From contig CM035164.1 of the NCBI GenBank assembly GCA_020205615.1, positions 121,516,307-121,580,306 on the forward strand: 64,000 nt of DNA, given 5' to 3'. Below, in pieces: positions 48,902-58,226 of the stretch. A program made the position numbers and the translations under genes. This stretch comes from Panax quinquefolius (Eukaryota > Streptophyta > Magnoliopsida > Apiales > Araliaceae). Position 1 is the stretch's first letter. Each line of letters starts with the position of its first letter. A model generated the notes under the pieces. The model made no database searches. It had not been told where the DNA came from and saw nothing but the letters and a program-made list of their open reading frames with translations.

Positions 48902-48909
48902 TATAAATA
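48902..48909 (+). promoter_or_regulatory. LTR TATA box, element B3
   Basis: TATAAATA in TTCTATAAATAGAAGC; equivalent boxes in other B LTRs at about 19326, 26424 and 43012. GGTAAGGGG follows at about 49028. Confidence 0.65.
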
Positions 48910-49064
48910 GAAGCTCATTCTTTCATTATTTCTTACGAATTCACTGAAACTCTAGAGAGAGAAATTATAGAGAGAAAGAAGAAGAGTATTCTGCTACTTC
49001 ACTACTTCTATATCCAGTTTCATTTACGGTAAGGGGTGTTATTCTTTCTTATTCATGAAGAGAA

Positions 49065-49760
49065 CTTATGTTATTCCATTCTTATTTATTCTGTTGAAAT
49101 AACCAATATACGTGGCATACCTTGTACTTGGTGAAATCCTTATGTTATTCCATTCTTTATTATTCTGTTTGAATAACTCAGATACACTGTGATACCCTAT
49201 ACATAACTTTTAGATAATGCGCATACCCTGTATTGGTGAAATCCTTATGTTATTCCATTCTTTATTATTCATTGAATAACTTTGTATCGCCAGCATACCC
49301 TATATATAACTTTGTATCGTGGGCGTACCACTGTATTTGGTGAAATCCTTATGTTATTCCATTCTTTATTATTCCGTTGGAATAACTCAGATAATGCCGA
49401 CATACCCTATACATAACTCAGATATCGTGGCATACCCTATACATAACCTTTGATACGTGGTATACCTTGTATTAGTGAAATCTTATGTTATTCCATTCTT
49501 TATTATTCTCATTGGAATATCCTGCATGTGTTTTTACACCCGACCGGTTCCATCTTTATTATTACATTGCTGAATATCCCGTGCATGTGTTTTACACCTT
49601 GACCGGTTCCGCCTTTATTATTCTCGTTGGAACATCCCGCTTGGTCATGAATTTCACCGACACGGTTCCGTTATTATTATTCTGTTGGAATAACTTTACA
49701 TATGCTAAGTACCGCATGTACATGGTGATTTCTTTTGTTATTCCATTCTTTATTATACTC
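49065..49760 (+). repeat. TTATTCC hairpin array, LTR of B3
   Basis: The longest copy. A perfect unit has GTTATTCC at 49353-49360, an 18-nt loop and GGAATAAC at 49379-49386. A variant pairs GTTCC (49606-49610) with GGAAC (49629-49633), again around 18 nt. Spacers carry CATACCCTATAC and TTGGTGAAATCC. Confidence 0.8.
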
Positions 49761-50455
49761 GATTGATTAAAGTTTTGACTTATATACTCCATGAAATTAG
49801 TAGAATATCCTTGATATTTGCGGCTCATCCAAAGATCTTTCATGGAAATATTCTTCTCGAGCATCCTCGGTAGTAGTGCGGGGATGATGTGGATTATTTA
49901 TTGTCGAGTCTCAAATGATAAAAGTGATGAAAAATGTTTTAAATCATAAAAGATAGTAGATTTTATTCTCTACTTGACTCTTTTAATGGATTGATTATTC
50001 AACTGCAGCTTAAACTTGATGTCTATTGTCTTTTATCGCTTTAACATTGTTGAAGGCTAATGATAATTTATCCCGCATTATCGTAGTCATAATATTTCTT
50101 CTTGGGCTAGTTGAGCTCACCCTTTCCTTCACCGTTTCTCTTGAAATGAGAATATAAATTTGGACGAGTCTGGAACGGATTGATGATCCGGATGATAGCA
50201 TTAGTATCCCTCACTATTATTACATTAAATAGTCTGATAATAAATGTAATGAGGACTGGATTTGAGTTTGTATACTGTCTATAAGGACTCCATTGAGAGT
50301 GGATATTGTCTAGAAGACAATATTTTTGTTTAAACTCTCAGTTATTGTTATGTCGTATTTTACACGACAGTTGTATAATTATGTTGTATTTGATTTATGT
50401 ACCATGTATTTGGCGACTCAGAATAGGTGATGTATACCTATTTTGGGGTGTCACA

Positions 50456-52015
50456 ACAGTATCAAAGCTTAGGGATATGATCCCTGGCTAAGATGTGAGA
50501 CAAGAACTAGGAGGGGAGAGACGGAGAATTCCTTCGCTAGTATGACCTACCTAAGTTTATTTGTTATTTAATTGGTTGGTCAGAGTATAAGGATAATATG
50601 GGATATGTTAATTAACCCTTGTTTTGTGGCAGTATTTGAAAATGGCATCCGAGAATGTTGAGAACATCAATGGAGCACAGGAGACCGTTGAGTCTCCACA
50701 AATCAATAATCAAGATAATGTGCATCAGGAAGGCGACAATCCTCAGGAAAACAACAACACTGACCAAATGATGAATGATAGAATGTTCAGAGGCTTCATG
50801 CAATTCATGCAACATCAGGCAAGAGCGGCTCCTGTCCAAAATGCAGGTGGAAATACTGGCAACTCTCGGACGGTCCACCGCCAAGCGCTTTTTAGGAACT
50901 GGGACCACCGTTTTTTTGGAGAGCCAAAACCACTTAAGGCGAGACGTGGATTAAATAGATCAACAAGATATTTGATGTCTTGGGATGCTCCGAGGAGCAA
51001 AAGGTTCCCTTGCCACCTTCACGTCAAGGTCGTAAGCGAGGCAGATTACTAGTGGGAATCTATAAAACGTACTCAACCTGCCGCACTGAAGATGTCTTGG
51101 GAGAAGTTCCAGGAACTGTTCAACGACAAGTAATTTCCCGAAAGTATTCATCACATGAAAGAGATAGAGTTCATCAAGCTGGAACAAAACAACATGACCG
51201 TATCGCAGTACGAAGCCAAGTTTGTCGAGTTGTCCCGGTTTGCGTCCCATTTGGTTGATAATGAGGAGAGAATGACGCGGATGTTTCTAAGAGGTTTGAA
51301 ACCCGAGATACGTCAATACATCATTTCTCAGAAACTATGTTTGTATTCGATGTGTTGTTAATAGGGCTCGCTTATTGGAGCGCGATAATGAGTCAACTCA
51401 ACCAAAAGAGAGCAAAAAAAATGATAATACCGATGATAATAGTCATCAAGCAATGACAATAAGTGTGGGGGAATCAACATGCCGAAAAATGGTAACCACT
51501 TCGTGGTAATCATGGCCAAAAACAATAATAATGGACATTTCAAGAAGAGAGATTCAATGATGTTGGAAAGACGTCAAGATTAACACTGTCGTTAAGGAAG
51601 GAGAACGACCACCTATCATATGCTTCAAATGTGGAGGAGAGGACACATCACCAAACTGCTGCGATGCCATCCAAAGCATGTTACAATTGTGGAAGAGAAG
51701 GTCACCGGCCCAATTTTGTCGCAGCACCAAAGACAAGTCCAAATTGGGATATAGGCGGCATGAAAGGCCATCCCAGACAAGACAAAATCGGTAGTTCAAG
51801 GGAGAGCGTTTTTCGTGACTTCTCAAAAAGCGAGTAACCCAAACGAAGTTAGCACGAGTTAGTTAATTATAAATTCTTGCGAAGTCTATACCATATAAGA
51901 TACCGATTCTACCCATTATTTTATCTCTCTTGCTTGCGTTCAACGTTTAAATTTGACTCCGGAGAAGTTAGACTTTGACTTATTGGTTGAAACTTCGTTA
52001 GTAGGTGTAAGACCC
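50456..52015 (+). pseudogene. Element B3: leader, gag, zinc knuckles and start of protease
   Basis: Gag starts at ATG 50642 (MASENVENINGAQETVES), long Asn/Gln-rich N-terminus, then MFRGFMQFMQHQARAAP. The main gag block is split over three frames (LGCSEEQKVP near 50990, IEFIKLEQNNMTVSQYEAKF 51160-51220, FLRGLKPEIRQYIIS near 51290). Zinc knuckles CFKCGGED and CYNCGREGHRP lie at about 51620-51710. The protease-side segment (LACVQRLNLTPEKLDFDL) is cut at 52015 by element C3 and continues at 60879. Confidence 0.78.
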
Positions 52016-52599
52016 CGAAATTTTTTTAAATAAAAAGGAATTTCCTTTATTTATTATTTTGAAATAGTAAGGGTTGATTTGAATAATGTGGATAGTTAAG
52101 GGTTAAATACGCAAATATTTCAAAATAAGCAAGTGGTTATAAAATATTCATTGTTGTTGTGAATATTCGTTTGGTCGTGGAATATTCGTCTTTGTCGGAA
52201 TATTCGCATGCGACGACGCAAACCATGTGTGGGCCCCATAACTGAAGCGATTGGATGAGGAAAACGATAAAGTTTGGGTGGTTATAAATAACTACGTAGT
52301 TATTACTGAATTAAGATCATTTGGAATACCCTTGGTTAAAATACGAATACTGCGTGGTTGCCATAAAGAGCACACCGGTATTGCACGCGAGATTATCAAT
52401 TATTGATCCTTACGTAAAGAAGGCACTACTCAACAATTTTCACACGAGTTAATTCGCTCAATATTTTATTTTATTGATTCAATAATTGTTGCGTTGGTAT
52501 TTTATATTATTGTTGTTTCAATAATTGTCAACGCACAAGATTTCCCATTATCGGATCAATAATTCATATTATTTGAATAATATTATTAGATAACATTAT

Positions 52600-52700
52600 T
52601 GGCAATGTCTAGAAAGTTCTCGTCAAGGAGAGGTTTGGTCACCTAATTGCTTGCCTTAGTAAGGAGAGATCCTTATTGAAAGCCCTCTTTCTCGAACCGC
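52600..52700 (+). other. Conserved structured block (family C copy, GAGA loop)
   Basis: Same block with AAGGA and TCCTT closing a GAGA loop, as in the 3' LTR copy at 58825-58920. The change GAAA to GAGA keeps the GNRA form. Confidence 0.55.
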
Positions 52701-53239
52701 ACTTTTGGTTGTCATAATTGTGATTCTCGTAATATTATTTGGGAATAATTAATTATTGATTTATATGATAAGAAAATATTTATTTGATATGGATATAAAT
52801 GATGGATTTATTTATTATATGTGGTTATAATTGAAGGATTTAATGTTGAGGTGTTTTATCAAGATTTTTTTTGTGGAATGGAGGTATTAAAATCAAATCG
52901 GTATTTTTACGATATATCATGCGTGAGTTATAATTTTTAATCGTGACCGCTGGATCGTTATGATTTTTGGATATGTTATACATATATAAGTTGAGTATAT
53001 GTCTACAAATTTTGAACCGTTAAAAAATGAACGAATGATTTGTTATAAATTTTAAGAGGTGTTTGATTAGGAAAAGTAGGGTTATAATTGATTTTGGTGG
53101 AAAATTCTAGAATTGAGTGGGCCCACTTGTGGTTGGTGAAAAATGTGTCTGAATTTTATTTCAAATGTGGTGGGTGGCAATAGTAGCGAGGTAAAGCCAT
53201 CGTGGCAGGTCAAGTCTGCCTTGGTGACTAACATTTTCC

Positions 53240-53247
53240 TATAAATA
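53240..53247 (+). promoter_or_regulatory. LTR TATA box, element C3 5' LTR
   Basis: TATAAATA in CCTATAAATAGAGG; the 3' LTR copy is at 59447-59454 and the solo C LTR copy at 24548-24555. Confidence 0.65.
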
Positions 53248-53519
53248 GAGGGCTAAGTTAGAATTGAAAATCACACCGTAAACAAAGTTTTCTCTTTCTC
53301 TATATTATTGAGCGTATTTTGTGAGTATTTAGATACTTTGAGAGTTGTTGTTCAAGATGAAGTTTCATTCAAAGATCACTCCGATCTTTCCTTCCGAAAT
53401 CTTGATTTTTTCGAGGTAAGGGATGTTATTTTCTTCTCAAATGATATTATTTCTTCAATATCATTATCTTTGAAATATTGGTTGGAACTTTTATCAAATT
53501 TGGAACTTTTTCATGCTTG

Positions 53520-53705
53520 GGTTACTTATTCATGAGTTACTATTCACGAGTTACTATTCATGAAGTTACTATTCACGAAGTTACTATTCACGAGTACTAT
53601 TCATGAAGCGTGAAAATGTTTTTTTGGAATTTCTATCTTTTGGTGTCTGAGTTACTATTCACGATACTCAAGACTGACTTTATTCACGATATCTGACCTA
53701 TTCAT
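53520..53705 (+). repeat. GAGTTACTATTCACGA minisatellite
   Basis: Tandem 13-17 bp units GAGTTACTATTCACGA or GAAGTTACTATTCATG. The same minisatellite sits just downstream of the splice-donor-like site in A and C LTRs (about 22090-22270, 31215-31345, 36405-36560, 59730-59900). Short stretches occur at 48555-48605 and 61430-61510. Confidence 0.8.
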
Positions 53706-53934
53706 CGAAAAATAAAATTTCTTCTTTTTGTCCAAAATATCTATTCGGATACTAGCTTTGATTGTATCCATGTTTTGATCATTCTTGAATTTTACACCAC
53801 TATGATTATTTTGAGGTATTTTTGAACATGGATAAAACAAAGTACTGAATCCTTAATCCTTAATCCTTGTCATTTTGTTTCACCGGATTCGCTTTTTAAA
53901 AATATTTTCATCATCCTCGCCTTAAATGATGATA

Positions 53935-54140
53935 TTATTGAATATCTTTGGCACAGTAGTGCAAAGATGAATGATTTCTGAAGAATATCTTTGGCACATA
54001 GTGCAAAGATGAACAAGTGTTGAGATGAACACTGGCCAAGATGATTAATATCTTTGGCCCGTAGTGCAAAGATGAACAGTGTTTAAATGAATACTGACTT
54101 AATGATGAATATCTTTGGCACTCAGAGTGCAAAGATGAAT
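53935..54140 (+). repeat. GTAGTG-loop hairpin array, element C3 5' LTR
   Basis: Four units. Clear ones are at 53944-53968 (11-nt loop GCACAGTAGTG) and 54050-54073 (loop GCCCGTAGTG), both with ATCTTTG and CAAAGAT stems. Confidence 0.78.
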
Positions 54141-54685
54141 ATTTGATTCCGGATGTTTATGGATTGTTGTTACAGGATAAAAGATGAGCGATGAACTTTT
54201 AAATTCATACATAGAAGATAGTAGTTTGCATTCTCTATTTAACTCTTCTAATGAATTATTATTTCCGCTGCTGCGAATATTGATTTAAAATTTGTTGTCT
54301 ATCAGATTCTATTAAATTTTTCCTGTTGAAGACTAACGATAATTTGTTGTATATTATCTTAGTCATAATATTCTTTATTGAATAGTTGAGCTCACCCTTT
54401 TCCTTTTTGTTCCATTCTTCTCGGGAGGCGAGAATATAGCGAAAGTACGAAGCCTGGGTATGGAATGAAGGTTTTAGAAAGGATTGTTTAGTAGTCCTCA
54501 CCATTTTGTAAAATAATGTATCAATAAATGTGATGAGGATTTATTTGAGTATAGATATTGTGCAGAAGATAATATTTGTATTTAAACTCACGCTTTCTTG
54601 TTGTAATAATAAAGTTGTAGTTGTTTACGTACTATGTATTGACAACTCGGAATGGGTGATGTATACCTATTTTGGGGGCGTCACA

Positions 54686-54697
54686 ACAGTATCGAGC
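54686..54697 (+). promoter_or_regulatory. Degraded primer-binding site, element C3
   Basis: ACAGTATCGAGC directly after the 5' LTR, a damaged form of TGGTATCAGAGC. Sister sites are AAGTATAAGAGC at 37481 and ACAGTATCAAAGC at 50456. Confidence 0.7.
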
Positions 54698-54960
54698 TTA
54701 GGGATATGATCTCTGGCGGAGATCGGGAATAGAACTAGGAGGGAGAGACGAGTAAATCCTTCGCTAGTGTGTCCTACCTAAGCTTATTTGTTGGTTGATT
54801 CATAATATAGGGGTATTATGTGATTTGTTAATTTATTTAATTAACCCTTGTTTTATGATAGTTTTTAAGAATGGGCTGCGAGAGCGTTAACAATGGAGTG
54901 AATGAGATCGTGGAGACACCTCTAATCGCCAACCGTGATAATGTGATGTCAAAGTAAGAA

Positions 54961-55196
54961 TTAGAGATATCCATGTGGTGAGTGAAGAATTGATAGTTGC
55001 ACCCGAGATAGTCGCAGAGGTAACAGCTGAGAGTGAGGAAGAAGAGGTACCTGAAGAGAGTTTATTAGAGGTATTTTATGATCAAAATGTAGAATTGCAA
55101 AATCGTATTCATGAGTTAGAAGAAGCAGTGAAGAATTGCGAGCGATGTGGAGCAAAAGGATGCAACGATTCAAGCTTGTGTTACCCGATCACGTGA
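54961..55196 (+). CDS. Acidic coiled-coil frame with CxxC in the gag position of C3
   Basis: An open frame of about 75 codons, unlike the gag of D or B3 at the same place. It is very acidic (ESEEEEVPEESLLEVF), then has a heptad-like stretch (NVELQNRIHELEEAVKNC) and CERCGAKGCNDSSLC, with four Cys that could bind zinc. The minus strand is open too. I do not recognise it. It may be an acquired host fragment or a divergent gag; no evidence of expression. Confidence 0.35.
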
Positions 55197-58100
55197 TGCT
55201 TGAATGAAGCACTCTTTGGCGAGTATAAGATGATAAAGTCGAATCGAAATGAAAGAAGAAATAACCCGAACAGTGAGAATGAGTGATGCATGGGTAAAAG
55301 CCGCACGACGCTGATATTATGGAAAGAGATGTCCAATCTAAAAGAGAAGATTTAACGATGACGGAAGACGTCGGCGGCAGAGATCGCGACCATCAACAAA
55401 TTCTAGGGAAGAGAACGATCGCCGCTTAGATGCTACTGAGATGCGGAGAGGAGGGACGTATAAGGTCAAACTGCTCAAAGCCTTCCAAGGTATGTTATAA
55501 TTGTGGAAAAGAAGGACATATCGCTCGAGATTAGACGATATCGAAACCCGATCCAATGAAATGGTGACTCGAAAGGATGTCCCGAAAAATCAAAGTCAAT
55601 CTGTTCCTAGAAGAGCGTTTTGTCGTGACCATCAAAATACGAGGAACCCGAATGAAGTTAGCACCAGGTTAGTTAATTATAAATTCTTGCAAGTATATAC
55701 CTTACTAGATAACTTCTGTTTCTACCCATTCTTTTATCTCTCTTACTTGCGCTCAACGTTTGAACTTGACTACGGAGAAATTGAACTTTGACCTATCTGT
55801 GGAGACTCCATTAGAGAAACTTTCATTACATCCGTTGTTTAAAAATCTTGCTTGATTCAGTTGGCACTATCACATTACTCGTTAACCTTATTTCTATAGA
55901 GATATTTGCTTTTGATGTGATTTTAAGGTTAACTACTCATCATGCCAAATTGATTGCTTTTGTAAGGTTGTTAGTTTTCATATTCCTAAGCAACTTTGTT
56001 ATTCAATTCAAGCAATCAAACCATTGTAATCAAACATTTTCATATCAAGCCATGAAGTCATTCGTTTATTACGGATGTCAAGTTTTCTTAGTTCATGTTA
56101 TGGATTTGAATAAAGACACGTCCGATTTGAATAATATTCTTGTTGTTATTGATTTTCCCGACGATTTTCCGAAGAATTTCTTGGCTTACTCCCAAAGCGA
56201 TATTAAATTTTGTATCGAATTTGAACCCCAGACAAAACTCATTTCTAAAATCTCATATCGAATGGCTCTATCAACTTCGTGAGTTAAAAATTCAACTATA
56301 AATTTGGTACCGAGCCTTTATCTTGTGACTTCCTTTGTGGAATTCACCTGCCGAACTCTCTGTAGGGGCGTCCATATTCGTGCGATAAGAAAGCGATAGG
56401 TGTCATTGTGACGTCTTATCCAAGATTGGGATATGAGTCACAATTGAGAGCAACCTAAGTCGATGAATCGAAATACGTAGCTTTCAAGCTTAGTTGGTTA
56501 TTATCGGAGATTCGTTGAAGGATATTCTCGAATCGCTATTCCATTAACGCAATGACTCGTAGAGATACAAAATTCGAATGGAGCAAGGATTGTGGGAAGA
56601 GCTTCTAAGAACTCAAGAGAGACTCATTTCAAAGACATGTTCGACCATGCCATCTTGGAAAAGCGAACGTGGTAGGCGGCGTGTTGAGTAGAAGATCATA
56701 TCATATGGGAACGAGTGCGATGATGTCAAGTATACGACAGAGCCAACTTTAATAGAAAAAGTTAAGGTCGCTTTCGAAGCCACCGGCCTTGAGTGATGCG
56801 TATGAAGAAGAAAGTACAAGAAGGAGCTATTCCTAAGGGCGAGAATTGATGAAGAAGGAATACTTGAGTCCACTCTAGACTTCAGGTTCCTAACGACTCG
56901 ATTTGAAGTACAAGATTATGATGGAGGCACACAATACACCATTTGCAATCCATCTCTCGAAGTACTAAAATGTATCGTGATCTTCACATACATTTTGGTG
57001 GAACAATATGAAGAGAGAGATTGCAAAGTTTATCTCGATGTGTTTAACTTTCCAACGTGTAAAGCGAGCATCTAGTACCTAAGGGTCCGTTGCAGACCCA
57101 CTTGAGATTCCGAATGGAAGTGGGAACACATTACCATGGATTTCGTTCTGGGTCTTCCTATGGTTTCTCAAGGCATCAATGCTATTTGGGTTATTGTTGA
57201 TAGATTAACCAAGTCTCGCTCATTTCTTGCCGACACGGAGACTTATTCCTTGTACGTCTTGCTAAGTATGATGTACGTGAATGAGATTGTGAGGTTGCGT
57301 GGCATGCATGTATCCATAGTTTTGGATCGTGACCCAAGATTCACTTCAAGATTTTGGGTTAGCTTGCAAAAAGCTATGGTCACGGATTTTGATTTATTCG
57401 GCGCGATACCATCCTCAAACCAGACGGACAATCGAAAAGGACTATTCAAACTCTTGAAGATTTATTAAGACTCGTGTCCTAGACTTCAAGGCGCGCAGAT
57501 AAGTATTTACCATTGGTGGAATTCTCCTACAACAACAGCTTATCGTGCAAGTATAGGTGTGGCTCCATTCAAGCATTATATGGACGAAAATGTCGTTCTC
57601 GATATGTTGGGATGAGGTGGGTGAAACAACATTGTTGGGACCCGAAGTTAAGACGTATGACTACCGAAAAGATCCAAATGATTCGACAACGATATAAAAC
57701 AAGACAAGATCGACAAAAGAGTTATGCGGATCTTCATCGAAAGGACGTGGAATTTAGTGTGGGGATCATGTATTATTACGAGTTGCTCCATGGAAGGGAG
57801 TTACAAGATTTGGGAAGAGAGGAAAGCTCAATCCACGATTTATCGGTCCATTTCAAATTCTTGACCGAAAGTAGGAAATGTAGCCTATGTACTTGCGTTA
57901 CCTCCAAGTATGTCTCGTGTTCATAATGTGTTTCACATATCCGCATTTCAGTAAATATGTGAAAGACCAACCACGTTATAGAGTTAGAATCGGACGAGAT
58001 AGCCAAGACTTAACGTATGAGGAGGTACTGTCAAGATTTTGGATAGAAAGCGGCACGTCCTACGCTGAAAGGTCATACCACAAGTTAAAGTTTTGTGGAG

Positions 58101-58226
58101 GAATCATGCTATAGAGAAAATGACACGGGAATTGAAAGCGAAAATGAAAGCGAGGTATCCTCACCTTTTCAAAACACACCAATGCGTCGTCCAATTTCGA
58201 GGACGAAATTTCATAAGGAGGGAGGT

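Larger units (their letters stand above)
47864..50455 (+). mobile_element. Family-B LTR, 5' LTR of element B3
   Basis: Starts TGTGAGACCCCAG and ends TTTTGGGGTGTCACA. Structured block 48395-48495, GAGTTACTATTC repeats 48555-48605, TATA box 48902, GGTAAGG 49028, the longest TTATTCC hairpin array of the window (49065-49760), one GTAGTG-loop hairpin (49863-49885), GAGCTCACCC near 50112. A degraded primer site ACAGTATCAAAGC follows. Confidence 0.82.
52016..54685 (+). mobile_element. 5' LTR of element C3
   Basis: GAATATTC motifs 52150-52205, structured block 52600-52700 with a GAGA loop, TATA box 53240, GGTAAGG about 53416, GAGTTACTATTC repeats 53520-53705, hairpin array 53935-54140, GAGCTCACCC near 54390. 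A primer site ACAGTATCGAGC follows at 54686. Confidence 0.85.
54686..58226 (+). pseudogene. Interior of element C3: degenerate gag-pol with internal deletions
   Basis: ATG 54871 opens a gag-like start (SVNNGVNEIVETPLI). It breaks and is followed by an unrelated acidic coiled-coil frame at 54961-55196. One zinc knuckle, [13 protein letters not shown], lies near 55495-55535. Protease and linker remnants (LTTHHAKLIAFV, NNILVVIDFPDDF) run to 56280. RT and RNase H are almost wholly deleted; the segment at 56460 (TRRDTKFEWSKDCGKSF) joins directly to an AKANVV-like tail. Integrase core MDFVLGLPMVSQGINAIW is at 57136, its C-terminus at 57513-57926. The chromodomain region (WRNHAIEKMTRELKAKMKA, RYPHLF) is at 58090-58165, followed by GGAGGGAGG. 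Not functional. Confidence 0.8.

Noticed and set aside
49485..49766. 93-codon frame with hydrophobic repeats resembling a membrane protein
   Set aside because: It lies wholly in the TTATTCC tandem array; the hydrophobic look comes from T-rich repeats. The same holds for frames at 19498, 26638, 43233 and 62374.
53935..54140. Regularly spaced repeats resembling a CRISPR array
   Set aside because: Plant nuclear LTR context, spacers are themselves repeated, no cas genes, and the units occur at the same place in every LTR.
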